NCBI RefSeq assembly: GCF_002583405.1
Contig: NZ_BCMJ01000003.1
Location: 339,601-403,600, forward strand
From: Secundilactobacillus silagincola
Lineage (GTDB): Bacteria; Bacillota; Bacilli; Lactobacillales; Lactobacillaceae
DNA: 64,000 bases
Reading direction: 5' to 3'
Notes under the pieces: generated by a model
What the model was told of the DNA's origin: nothing
The model's database searches: none
The model's input: only the letters and a program-made list of their open reading frames with translations
Part shown: piece by piece, positions 41,713 to 49,291 of the stretch
Numbering within the stretch: the stretch's first letter is position 1
Layout: every line of letters starts with the position of its first letter
Position numbers and translations under genes: made by a program

Positions 41713-42312
41713 ATGATTTATGGCTATGCACGTGTCAGCAGTAAAGATCAAAATCTTGCTCGACAAATCCAGACATTATCTGAGTTAGGTGTAGATAAAA
41801 TATTCGAGGAAAAGGCCTCGGGTGCCACCTTATCCCGGCCAATCTTAAAGCAGCTCCTAGCGCTACTGGAACCAGAGGACGTGGTTAAAGTTATCAGTCT
41901 GGATCGGCTGGGCCGCAATGTGAATGACGTGACCAATGTGATCATCGAAATCCGGAGTAAAGGCGCGCACATCGACTTTCTGGATATGCCGTCTTACAAG
42001 GAAGTTCATGATGAAAACACCCGTAACCTACTGAGTTCAATCACCATCGAACTGCAAAAATACCTGGCGGCCGAAGAGCGTAAAAAAATCCTGGAACGGC
42101 AGCGTCAAGGCATCGCTTTAGCCAAGCTACGGGGTGTCTATCAAGGGCGTCCCATTCTTTATGGGCCAAATGTCTCTAATCTAGATAGAAGGAAGCAATA
42201 CTTTGAAATTAAACGATTATTGAAATTAGGGACACCAGTACGGAAAATTCAGCAGCTCACTGGCAGAAGTTTGACCCTAATTCAGCGGATCAAAAATGAG
42301 CTTTCAATTTAG
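41713..42312 (+). CDS. Serine recombinase (resolvase / invertase family)
   Basis: A 199-residue site-specific DNA recombinase. The catalytic domain starts MIYGYARVSSKDQNLARQ with the nucleophile serine at residue 9 or 10. It continues with LDRLGRNV near 67 and an RQGIALAKLRGVYQGRP arm near 130-145, and ends in a C-terminal helix-turn-helix (GTPVRKIQQLTGRSLTLIQR). AGGAGG lies seven bases before the ATG. No transposase is nearby, so it is not clearly part of a transposon. Inverted 14-base repeats flank it (41635, 42593). It is divergent from the giant surface-protein gene, whose promoter lies within those repeats. It could therefore be an invertase controlling phase variation; a plasmid-type resolvase left from an old integration is the alternative. 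Confidence 0.9.
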   Translation: MIYGYARVSSKDQNLARQIQTLSELGVDKIFEEKASGATLSRPILKQLLALLEPEDVVKVISLDRLGRNVNDVTNVIIEIRSKGAHIDFLDMPSYKEVHDENTRNLLSSITIELQKYLAAEERKKILERQRQGIALAKLRGVYQGRPILYGPNVSNLDRRKQYFEIKRLLKLGTPVRKIQQLTGRSLTLIQRIKNELSI

Positions 42313-42816
42313 TTTAAAGTATAAAATATTTATAAATGTCGTATATGACATTAACTTTTTCAAACATTTAATTTGCTTAATGATAGGATAAATTATTAAA
42401 TTATTCACGACATTTAATAATTATTCACGGTTAAAAATGTGATTTTACTAATACGGGGTTGTACTTTTATGTATCGGATGATATATTTTGCGTGAGTTTA
42501 GCGAACTAGAATCTCGGCTTGGAGGAGGAAGAAAGCGCTAAGAAAAATACTAGTTTACTGAACAATTTGCAAAGAAGTTTTTGTATGTTTAAGGGTGTAC
42601 CCTAAAAAGTTATGCTCATGACCCGCCCTTAATCAAATCTTAATAAATATACACTTGAAAAAAGTTTGTCATTTTTTTCGATTTTTTTAAAAAAATTGGA
42701 AGAGACTCTGGGGTTTCCGACTTATACAGTTAAACTGCATTTAACCGGCTGCTTGGATATGTTGAGTACCAGACAGCAATCAGCATTGACTTTTCGAATC
42801 GATAAGGAATAATCGA
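42313..42816. other. AT-rich gap without a gene
   Basis: About 500 bases with no convincing frame. It contains the right copy of the inverted recombination-site-like repeat (42593-42606), poly-T/poly-A tracts near 42660-42700 and a weak hairpin near the ComK-like stop. Confidence 0.5.
42593..42606 (-). repeat. Right inverted copy of TTTAGGGTACACCC
   Basis: Exact 14-base inverse of 41635-41648. Together they bracket about 940 bases with the recombinase. The two sites share the same core dinucleotide only in the inverted sense, as serine-recombinase inversion would require. Confidence 0.55.
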
Positions 42817-43578
42817 TTAGAATTCTGTTTCGGGTAACTGCCCGTACCGGTAATGGTTAAGATCATCATCGACTTCATCGGTGCACTCCATGAAGCCAAC
42901 CTTGCCTAAGATGAGTCCCCGTTTATATTTCTCAATCTTAATCATGAGTTTTTTGAGCGTTTCTTCCGAATGATGCTCACCTAAGTCCGCCATATCAAAC
43001 GTAGGACAGATTAACGCTGTCTGCTGCTTGATGAAGCCGGCAATCGCCTTGCACAGTTCTTGGCGGAACTCGACTGAACGTCTCGACATCGGCCACTGCA
43101 AAACCAGGTGATGGTCAACGATCACGCGGCTGCAATTATCTGGAAAGTCCCAGATATCGCGTTTGTATTGCCAGCGAAACCAGGACCGGTTAGTGGCGAC
43201 GACTGGCCCCGCTGGCATGAGCCAAAAATCACGGCAGACGTACGGCACCCCCCTTTTCATTTTCAGCGCCTTAGCCATTGTGTGACGAATATCGTTGTAA
43301 TAATCCATGGGAAAGTGCTTCCGTAGACGTTTCAGCAGCCGATTAGGTGTCGGCCGGACTTTGAGCAGCCGCTGATCATCATACAAGATGATGCTATTAT
43401 AGTGACTTTGGGCGTCTGCGCAGTTGATAATGGCCAAAACGTGATCCCAGTCTGGTAGAAACTCGGTATCCTCATTGGCGGGTACCACCTCGTCAAGTTC
43501 CAGTTCGTCGGGTATGAGATACCCTTGTTGTTCTACTTGCTGACGACAATTTGGTTCCAAATCCATAAAATAGCTCAC
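42817..43578 (-). CDS. ComK-like competence regulator
   Basis: A 253-residue cytosolic protein. The middle part shows the ComK pattern: a TPN-L motif (RPTPNRLLKRLRKHF, near residue 78), a KRGVPYVC segment, (MPAGP ... NRSWFRWQYKRDIW) near 130, and an (S-x-EFR) segment near 180. ComK proteins activate DNA-uptake genes in Bacillus, and lactobacilli carry distant homologues. An ATG at 43626 lies in frame, but an internal AAGGAG eight bases before a GTG at 43578 marks the likelier start. Family assignment is by pattern only. The long acidic N- and C-terminal ends are unusual. Confidence 0.45.
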   Translation of the reverse strand: MSYFMDLEPNCRQQVEQQGYLIPDELELDEVVPANEDTEFLPDWDHVLAIINCADAQSHYNSIILYDDQRLLKVRPTPNRLLKRLRKHFPMDYYNDIRHTMAKALKMKRGVPYVCRDFWLMPAGPVVATNRSWFRWQYKRDIWDFPDNCSRVIVDHHLVLQWPMSRRSVEFRQELCKAIAGFIKQQTALICPTFDMADLGEHHSEETLKKLMIKIEKYKRGLILGKVGFMECTDEVDDDLNHYRYGQLPETEF

Positions 43579-43921
43579 TGAATTTTTCTCCTTATGGGGA
43601 AGTATTTTTTGTTTCGAGAGCATCATAACTGGAATAGACCAAAAAGGAAAGCCAAACGAATCAGCGGTATCTGGCAGATTGGGCTATTTGGGTGCTGGTC
43701 GATTAGATGGGCGGTATGGGATATTTGGCGGTAATTTATAGCTTAGTTGTGATTAGCATTTTGAGCAATGAACTATGTCATAGTTTTCCCTAGTTGTACG
43801 TGAACGTGCTCCGGGTTGATCCGTTAGTTGAGTTTTAAAGGGTATCGGTTTACATTTTAGGGGTGCTGAGCTAGAAAAATTTTTTTGAACTTTATTTAAG
43901 AACGTTGTCATTAATGGCACC
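43579..43921. other. Gap between the ComK-like gene and the first Fst-like locus
   Basis: About 340 bases, no gene seen. The right end probably carries the promoter of the antisense RNA for the first Fst-like locus (weak TTGAAC near 43885). Confidence 0.35.
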
Positions 43922-43952
43922 AAAAAAGAGAGTCCCTGTGTGGCTCTCTTTT
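43922..43952. terminator. Bidirectional terminator of the first Fst-like locus
   Basis: AAGAGAGTCC pairs with GGCTCTCTT and is flanked by A and T runs on both sides. It ends the minus-strand toxin mRNA and a possible plus-strand antisense RNA. Confidence 0.65.
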
Positions 43953-43988
43953 CTTGTTCTTTGGTTGGTTTTCATCGCCCGGTCTCCG

Positions 43989-44063
43989 TTAACGTTTCCG
44001 GTCCAACCAGTTAGCAAATATCGCTACGAGAATACCGAAAATAACGCTGGCAAGTATCGTCAG
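43989..44063 (-). CDS. Fst-like type I toxin peptide, copy 1
   Basis: Too short for ordinary gene finding. Eight bases after GGGAGG a CTG opens 24 codons ending ASVIFGILVAIFANWLDRKR, a single membrane helix with a W-L-basic tail. This is the form of Fst/Ldr-family toxins that damage the membrane. No ATG, GTG or TTG exists at a usable place. An upstream in-frame TGA closes the frame. It is followed by the bidirectional terminator at 43922-43952. The locus is repeated in tandem at 44404, with the upstream 90 bases about 85% identical. Confidence 0.6.
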   Translation of the reverse strand: MTILASVIFGILVAIFANWLDRKR

Positions 44064-44277
44064 GACAAATGCCTCCCTTTTCCGTATTCAGATGTGCATT
44101 ACTTTGAAAGTCGGGCGACCTTTGTAGGTTATAGAACTTGGATAGTGGTTACAAGATTTGTTGGGAATTTGACACAATGTTTTGCTGGATGCTTTGGCGG
44201 TGGAATGGCATAACTCGAAAAGTGTGATGGATTCAAGGCACTGTCTAATATTGAGTTGCGTATTTAAGATATTGAGC

Positions 44278-44305
44278 TTTACTTAACTGAAATCTCTGGT
44301 ACAAT
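44278..44305 (+). promoter_or_regulatory. Promoter of the antisense RNA of Fst-like copy 2
   Basis: TTTACT (44278-44283) and TACAAT (44300-44305) are 16 bases apart. They point at the bidirectional terminator and the 3' end of the toxin gene. Confidence 0.6.
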
Positions 44306-44311
44306 GAATTT

Positions 44312-44369
44312 GAATAAAGTAAATCATGATCAACACAGAAAAGAGAGCCATGCGACGGCTCTCTTTTTT
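44312..44369 (+). ncRNA. Candidate RNAII antitoxin of Fst-like copy 2
   Basis: Starting about seven bases past TACAAT and ending in the GAGAGCC/GGCTCTC hairpin plus six Ts, this RNA would be about 58 bases, the expected size of an Fst RNAII. Its GTAAATCATGATC stretch resembles GTAATCAGATG in the toxin mRNA leader, as the par direct repeats would require. Confidence 0.55.
44339..44369. terminator. Bidirectional terminator of Fst-like copy 2
   Basis: GAGAGCC (44343-44349) and GGCTCTC (44357-44363) form a strong hairpin with A and T runs on both sides, serving both convergent RNAs. Confidence 0.75.
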
Positions 44370-44403
44370 GATGCTTGGCTGAATTTTGTCGCCCGTTAAT
44401 TGA

Positions 44404-44481
44404 CTAGCGTCTCCGACTCAGCCAATTGGCGAATAGTGCCACAAGGATGCCGGAGAGCACACTAGCAGCGACAGTAACTAT
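44404..44481 (-). CDS. Fst-like type I toxin peptide, copy 2
   Basis: Paralogue of the 43989 peptide. The frame ends ASVLSGILVALFANWLSRRR, again one membrane helix with a basic tail, and GGGAGG stands seven bases before an in-frame ATA at 44481. There is no ATG, GTG or TTG until an internal GTG at 44460. Start use is therefore uncertain: ATA would be very rare, and the GTG gives only 18 residues. A candidate minus-strand promoter (TTGTAA, 15 bases, TATAGA) lies at 44544-44570, giving a leader of about 55 bases. Confidence 0.55.
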   Translation of the reverse strand: MVTVAASVLSGILVALFANWLSRRR

Positions 44482-44607
44482 AACAAGGCCTCCCTTCTTG
44501 TAATCAGATGTGGATTACTTTGAAAGTCGGGCGACCTTAGTAGTCTATAGAACTTGGGTGGCTGTTACAAGGTTTGTTGGGAAATTGACACAATGGGGGT
44601 AATTATT

Positions 44608-44771
44608 GTGGCTAATCCAAACATACATTTAGTATTGAGCACGCAGATTTGAATATCCAACCTACTCATCTTTCAGAAGAAGAAAAACAACGCATTATTG
44701 ACGCATCAGCGGCTGAGATATTTGGGCAACCAGTCGTACAGGACTCACTACAGGAACTTTCTAAGCTTTAA
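44608..44771 (+). pseudogene. Frameshifted small gene of unknown function
   Basis: GTG at 44608, nine bases behind GGGGG, starts MANPNIHL and soon stops. One missing T in the run near 44628-44630 would join it to the frame ending SLQELSKL at 44771, giving a 54-residue acidic protein with NIQPTHLSEEEKQRIIDASA. I do not recognise the family; the helix-rich, charged form recalls small antitoxins. It is a homopolymer error or a true frameshift. Confidence 0.45.
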
Positions 44772-44793
44772 TTTCGCAAAAAACTGTGATGAT

Positions 44794-44834
44794 AAAAACG
44801 ACCTGATTCCTTTAATAGGAATCGGGTCGTTTTT
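44794..44834 (+). terminator. Strong bidirectional terminator
   Basis: 18-base arms (44794-44811 and 44817-44834) with one G-T pair, A run on the left and T run on the right. It ends the small frameshifted gene. Confidence 0.85.
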
Positions 44835-45046
44835 GGGTGTGATTTCAGCGTGGGAAAACAGATTATGACCCTCACCCTGCAGTCAAACACCGGTTAATTT
44901 ACACATATTTATGATTATGTACCAGATTAAACAATTAGCTATCTTTATCCCAATTTGGAGATTGGCGTATTCAAGGGGAACATATGTGCTAGAATAATAC
45001 TTGAATAAGTGAAGTGAATTTTATAGGAAGCGTAGAGGCGAACGTC

Positions 45047-45431
45047 TTGGATACTGATAAGCTGCTTGACGATTATTACCCAATGGCTCCGAGACCAATA
45101 TAGGATCAAGCGAATTGATACCTCCGAGGAGATCACAACCCCATTCACTAACATGCTTGGCGATAACATGAGGATATATGTAACCCCAATATCCAATAAT
45201 CGGATTCGCTTATCCGACGATGGTACATCGTTAGAAGATCTGTTGCTGTATGGCATTGACATCAATTCAACGACTCATAGAACGATTATCGACCGAATAG
45301 CGCGCCAGTTCTCAATTGATCTACTCGATGATGTGCTTTCAACTACTGGTCATGTTTCTGACTTTCCAAGGATGATACAAAGTCTGATTTCAGCTATGAT
45401 TCAAATCAATGACTTGTCGATTATCACTTGA
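45047..45431 (+). pseudogene. DUF1828-domain protein, frameshifted near its start
   Basis: The 121-codon frame from 45066 carries the DUF1828 pattern (ITTPF, MRIYV, IRLSDDGTSLEDLLLYGID ... SLISAMIQINDL). The natural start appears to be TTG at 45047 (AGAGG nine bases before), giving MDTDKLLDDYY. Removing one C from the CCC near 45090 would join the two as DYYQWLRDQY, as in intact relatives. The C-terminus is also short compared with proteins that carry a following DUF1829 part. DUF1828 genes often sit in defence or mobile regions. Function is unknown. Confidence 0.6.
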
Positions 45432-45445
45432 AAGTGGGCAATCCT

Positions 45446-45721
45446 TTAATCTTCATTTAGCGTTCTCACCCACTCTTCAAAGTCATCCGTATCACCAATC
45501 GTTTCGCCCATATGGTGTTGATCTTCGTACTTTGCGTGCTGCGCTTCCGGGGTATCCAGGAAATTGATTAATTTCACGTCATTATTAGCTGCTTTGATTA
45601 AGGACAGCCGGACGTACTCAGATACTGTTAACCCCATTTTGGCTAGATTAGCTTTAGCACGGTCACTGATATCTTCAGCGACACGGGTGGTAATAACTTT
45701 GCTCTTCGTGATTTGTGACAT
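45446..45721 (-). CDS. RelB/DinJ-like antitoxin, no toxin beside it
   Basis: A 91-residue ribbon-helix-helix protein. The DNA-binding strand is KSKVITTRVAEDISDRAKAN and the helices are LAKMGLTVSEYVRLSLIKAA, with an acidic C-terminal tail that would wrap a YafQ/RelE-type toxin. Such genes normally sit directly before their toxin. Here the next sequence downstream is the convergent DUF1828 remnant, so the toxin is missing. Confidence 0.75.
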   Translation of the reverse strand: MSQITKSKVITTRVAEDISDRAKANLAKMGLTVSEYVRLSLIKAANNDVKLINFLDTPEAQHAKYEDQHHMGETIGDTDDFEEWVRTLNED

Positions 45722-45957
45722 GACGTTACCCCCTTGTAGTGTTTACTATCATTTTACCTATTGGTGGTCACTATGGTGAGAGTTTGAACTTGCTATTTTC
45801 GGGAACTAAAGTGCTGTAACCCCAATAAATAGAAACCTTGGATGGATGTTTAACGTGGGTGGTTAAAGGCGATTAAACTTCCGAAAGATCAGTCCCTTTT
45901 CAACACTAGCTTGGGCGCTTGCTTGATTAATGAATACATATGAAAGGATGGTTTGTC

Positions 45958-46221
45958 ATGAACCAGACGACGGAACAAACCAAGATCACCCAGTGGGGAG
46001 ACTCAAAAGCTGTCCGGATTCCTAGTGGCGTGGTTAAGCAACTTGGGCTGAAGAATGACGATAAGCTTTCAGTGACCATTGAAAATGGTTCGATCGTGCT
46101 CACCCCATTGGAAAAGAAACCGACCAATATCCACGAATTATTTGATGGCTGGGTAGATGATGGTGTTCGGGATAGTGAAGTTGATTGGGGTGAGCCTCGG
46201 GGGAATGAATTTAAATGGTAG
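45958..46221 (+). CDS. MazE-like (AbrB-fold) antitoxin, no MazF beside it
   Basis: An 87-residue swapped-hairpin DNA-binding antitoxin: ITQWGDSKAVRIPSGVVKQL and DDKLSVTIENGSIVLTPL, then an acidic tail (HELFDGWVDDGVRDSEVDWG). GAAAGGATGG lies six bases before the ATG at 45958, inside a longer frame from 45940. MazE normally precedes the MazF mRNA interferase; the following gene here is a different antitoxin-like protein, so this one is an orphan. Confidence 0.8.
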   Translation: MNQTTEQTKITQWGDSKAVRIPSGVVKQLGLKNDDKLSVTIENGSIVLTPLEKKPTNIHELFDGWVDDGVRDSEVDWGEPRGNEFKW

Positions 46222-46268
46222 AACAAGGGAGTACTCAAAGTAAACCAGTGAACGGATGGTGAAGACTT

Positions 46269-46658
46269 ATGAAAAATCAATCCAACACTTACATTAAAGA
46301 TTATACAAATATATTTGTCATCAAAGGACATTCATATTCCGTTACTGCCCCCGCGCGGTTTGACTCTGAGACAAACACATTAGTTGACGACTCTGAATTC
46401 GATGATCGTGCAACGGAAAAGACCCGTGAGATGTATCAAGATGAATTTGGTCTACTATCCCCTAAAAAGATTAAAGATTTTCGGAATCGATTAACTCTGA
46501 ACCAACAGGATTTCGCACAGTTAATCGGTGTCAGTTCCAACACGATGGCACTTTACGAGGCGGGTGCGTTTCCTACCACAGCACATAATCGGTTGTTAAA
46601 GTTGCTGATGCATGATGATCGAAACATCCGCAATTATATTGCTGTTAATGCACAGTAG
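46269..46658 (+). CDS. XRE-type antitoxin of the MqsA-like group
   Basis: A 129-residue protein with an N-terminal part resembling a substrate-recognition domain without cysteines, and a C-terminal helix-turn-helix (LTLNQQDFAQLIGVSSNTMALYEAG). Its YQDEFGLLSPKKIKDFRNRL linker is typical of antitoxins called MqsA-like, which are often found with Panacea (DUF4065) proteins. None is adjacent; a Panacea gene lies 4 kb away. It follows the MazE-like gene by 47 bases on the same strand. Confidence 0.6.
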   Translation: MKNQSNTYIKDYTNIFVIKGHSYSVTAPARFDSETNTLVDDSEFDDRATEKTREMYQDEFGLLSPKKIKDFRNRLTLNQQDFAQLIGVSSNTMALYEAGAFPTTAHNRLLKLLMHDDRNIRNYIAVNAQ

Positions 46659-46809
46659 ATACCAAGTCGTATTCAGGAACAAGTTAATGAGGTACTTTGT
46701 TCGGATGATTAAAATTGACTGTTTTGCCTGCAACTAGTAACTTATGAACTAAGGAAAAGACGGTTCGACCGTTTGCTAACTAAGGTACCGCTGAACGTTA
46801 GTTATTGAG

Positions 46810-46846
46810 AAGGCTGGCTGATGTATTTTGCATTGGCTGGCCTTTT
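46810..46846 (+). terminator. Terminator after the XRE-type antitoxin
   Basis: A 14-bp stem (46810-46823 with 46831-46844) rich in G-U pairs, followed by a T run. Confidence 0.65.
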
Positions 46847-46862
46847 TCGTGCTGAAAACAAA

Positions 46863-46900
46863 AAGTCTTCCAACCTTTCTAGGTCAGAAGACTTCATTTT
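46863..46900 (-). terminator. Terminator of the small membrane-protein gene
   Basis: AAGTCTTC (46863-46870) and GAAGACTT (46887-46894) with flanking A and T runs; on the minus strand TTTTTG follows the hairpin. Confidence 0.6.
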
Positions 46901-46920
46901 TACGATGATACTTCAATATT

Positions 46921-47169
46921 TCAATTACTAATATGTCGCTTACTCTGTACATCAGCCTTAGCAAGCTGATGTTTCTTGCGCTCATTCAGCCAAAGCAGAA
47001 TGAAGAATATTCCACTGCTGATGCCCCAAGAAATACCCGTTATCAGCGACAGCCAAAGCGGGTGAAAAAAGATGGTGATCATCATTAAAATAAAAGCAAC
47101 AGAATTAAATCTGTCATTAATTCTGTTCCACTTGTCGTATGGTGTAACCCATACCTTCGTAGTTTTCAT
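46921..47169 (-). CDS. Small membrane protein of unknown function
   Basis: An 82-residue protein with two hydrophobic segments (SVAFILMMITIFF and LWLSLITGISWGISSGIFFI) and basic ends. No family is recognised. It follows the RelB/DinJ-like gene at 47206 on the same strand by 36 bases, the position usually held by the toxin, but it lacks any RelE-like feature. Confidence 0.5.
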   Translation of the reverse strand: MKTTKVWVTPYDKWNRINDRFNSVAFILMMITIFFHPLWLSLITGISWGISSGIFFILLWLNERKKHQLAKADVQSKRHISN

Positions 47170-47205
47170 TAATAGACATCAGCTTTCAGAGATTTAGTGA
47201 TTGGC

Positions 47206-47475
47206 TCAATCTTTACTAATATAATCTTCCAATTCTTTAACGGAATTAAATTGAGTCAAATTATGGTTATGCAGTACATCATTACGGGCTTCATCAATAT
47301 TGTCCGGAATCAGAGATGACTTGTCAATAACCGTTTGCGCTAGGAACATATTCACTTCCGTGCTCAGATTAAGACCAAGTGCAGCGTAAATCTTCTGAGC
47401 TTCTTCTTTAGTTTTCTGATTCACTCTTACGTTTAACTGCACATTCTTATTTTTCGGTTTGAACATGTCAGCCAT
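47206..47475 (-). CDS. RelB/DinJ-like antitoxin
   Basis: 89 residues: KNVQLNVRVNQKTKEEAQKI strand-helix, YAALGLNLSTEVNMFLAQTV helix, and a flexible tail with LTQFNSVKELEDYISKD. It is a second DinJ/RelB-type ribbon-helix-helix antitoxin, 1.5 kb from the first and not close to it in sequence. No RelE/YafQ toxin follows; a small membrane protein does instead. Confidence 0.75.
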   Translation of the reverse strand: MADMFKPKNKNVQLNVRVNQKTKEEAQKIYAALGLNLSTEVNMFLAQTVIDKSSLIPDNIDEARNDVLHNHNLTQFNSVKELEDYISKD

Positions 47476-47525
47476 CTCATGGATTATCTAATATTTTTTA
47501 CTCAACATTTAACGGCAATTGGGCG

Positions 47526-48701
47526 TTATGCCTTCTCGGTGTCTCCCAATAAGCTTGTTTGGGAATCAATTGAGGTCAGATGATAATCCAAATATGAATA
47601 AACTTGCTTCAATAGCTTGCTATAGGAATACCATCGTTTATAAGGGATTCTAATTAATTTAATGCCATTTTTCTGGCAGAAATCAAACTTTATTTTATCC
47701 CTAAATTGTGTCATTTCTAACTGTTTTCTACCCCATTTAGGTTCGTAATGTTGAATCCCTTGGTATTCAATTAAAAATTGAATTTGATTATTCTTAAACA
47801 CCACAAAATCAAATGGCAGAGCCCTTTTATTGCGACATTCTGGTATTCGATACTGTTCCTCAAAGTTGAATCCACCGTCATACAAATACTGTCTAACCGC
47901 ATCTTCGCCGTGAGATGCATAGCAATATGGGCAACCAGATTTATTGTTTAAAACTGGGCTTACTTTGGCAGTAAACGAACGTCCACATTTTTCATGCCTG
48001 AAAGTAGCCATTCCGCTTGCTTTAGTAAATCCACTGATTATTTCGTATTCCCCATGCCGATCATTTTTGAGCCTATCTTGGGCTTCATAAAGAGTCATTG
48101 TCTGATTTTTCATACGTCTTTCGATTATTTCAGTAGGGTTTAAACAACGCTGTCCTTTTAAAAAGTGCTTCGGAGTCATCCAAGATTCATAACCACAAAA
48201 ATTATGCTTAATCAAAATTTTTGTATTAACATTTTCATAGTTACCAAGAACGGTATATTCATTACCCACTAATTGAAAAACTCTTTTTTTGAATTCAACT
48301 GTATTACTATGACGGTTTCCTGAACAATTTGGGCAACCAGAATTCATTGCATATATCACGTAGGGTTCTGTGTTCCATTCATAACCACAGATTTGGCACT
48401 TCATTTGCGTTAGTGTCTTTGCACCTAAGTATTCACCAACCATTTCAATTGTCTGTTCACTTGCGGTTTCGACACGGTAACGTGCCATTTCAGGAGTGAG
48501 ACTAACATGATGTTTACAGTTAATACCAACTCGTGAACGAAAAAGAACGTTCGGTACACATTTCCATTCCAAACCACAATATTTACACCTAATTAAGACT
48601 GGGGTATCTTTGTTTTGATATTGGCCAAGCAATTCATATTGTCCGTCTTGTTTTTCATTTATTCTTATTTCAGCTTGTTTTTGAGTTAGTTTTTTTGGCA
48701 T
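47526..48701 (-). CDS. Zinc-ribbon repeat endonuclease of Vsr / EDxHD homing type
   Basis: A 391-residue protein with several treble-clef-like zinc ribbons (IRCKYCGLEWK, MKCQICGYEWN ... CPNCSG, NFCGYESW, RHEKCGRSFT ... CPYCYA). They are spaced about 65-80 residues apart and separated by YE(L/I)LG(Q/N)Y-like motifs. The end (about 290-375) is a PD-(D/E)xK-type nuclease: SHGEDAVRQYL, RALPFDFVVF, LIEYQGIQHY, DFCQKNGIKLIRIPY. This is the build of phage homing endonucleases related to Vsr. An upstream GTG at 48719 is possible, but ATG at 48701 is kept. It is a stand-alone mobile gene; no intron or split host gene is seen beside it. Confidence 0.7.
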   Translation of the reverse strand: MPKKLTQKQAEIRINEKQDGQYELLGQYQNKDTPVLIRCKYCGLEWKCVPNVLFRSRVGINCKHHVSLTPEMARYRVETASEQTIEMVGEYLGAKTLTQMKCQICGYEWNTEPYVIYAMNSGCPNCSGNRHSNTVEFKKRVFQLVGNEYTVLGNYENVNTKILIKHNFCGYESWMTPKHFLKGQRCLNPTEIIERRMKNQTMTLYEAQDRLKNDRHGEYEIISGFTKASGMATFRHEKCGRSFTAKVSPVLNNKSGCPYCYASHGEDAVRQYLYDGGFNFEEQYRIPECRNKRALPFDFVVFKNNQIQFLIEYQGIQHYEPKWGRKQLEMTQFRDKIKFDFCQKNGIKLIRIPYKRWYSYSKLLKQVYSYLDYHLTSIDSQTSLLGDTEKA

Positions 48702-48814
48702 AAACCAAGTATATAACACCTAATCTTTTCGTAGCTAAAAGATTTTAATAAGTTTACTGTTTCTGTTTTGTTAGTTTCACCTGCTATACTAATTTAGTAA
48801 AGAAGGTGATTACT

Positions 48815-49291
48815 TTGAATCATGCACAAATGGAAGGATTTCAATATCTGCTTAAATTGATTAATGAAATTGGTAAGACAAATTACAGTCTTCTTTTTTC
48901 ATATAAAGGTTTCTTAATGACTGGAAAATTCTATAAGGAATCGCAGATGCCTAATGGAATTAAAAATTTTCGCTTGAAAAGGGATGCTAATAAAGCTCAA
49001 TGGTATGACGAAGATGACATTAACAAATCCCATTTACTTTTCCAAGTGATAAATCAACAGCCCTCGCAAGCATTCTTCCAGAAATATAATGCTTCTCTAA
49101 ATCTGGATAGTCCTGAAATATTGTTTATGGAAATTTATAAATTTGTCGGCACTTTAAAAGGTGATCCAGTTTCTAAATTCATTTATGATATTCAAGATGA
49201 GAAAAAGGAACTCAACCTACCTTTTATAATGACTGATTCGAATGCTATTTTCGAACCAGTCTCATTAATCGATAAAGAAGATAAAGATTAA
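48815..49291 (+). CDS. Protein of unknown function
   Basis: I do not recognise this gene. GAAGG lies eight bases before TTG at 48815; a GTG at 48806 would start within the ribosome site. The product of 158 residues is soluble, with no cysteine, signal or membrane segment, and is lysine- and asparagine-rich like AT-rich transferred genes. It starts divergently from the endonuclease gene, about 110 bases away. Confidence 0.5.
   Translation: MNHAQMEGFQYLLKLINEIGKTNYSLLFSYKGFLMTGKFYKESQMPNGIKNFRLKRDANKAQWYDEDDINKSHLLFQVINQQPSQAFFQKYNASLNLDSPEILFMEIYKFVGTLKGDPVSKFIYDIQDEKKELNLPFIMTDSNAIFEPVSLIDKEDKD

Noticed and set aside
41713..42312. IS607-type transposon
   Set aside because: The recombinase lacks an N-terminal MerR-like domain and no TnpB gene is nearby.
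43905..44213. Plus-strand open frame of 102 codons
   Set aside because: It runs antisense through the first Fst-like locus and its terminator; the minus-strand peptide with GGGAGG and a membrane helix explains the region better.
46921..47169. RelE-type toxin for the 47206 antitoxin
   Set aside because: The product has two membrane segments and none of the RelE/YafQ residues.
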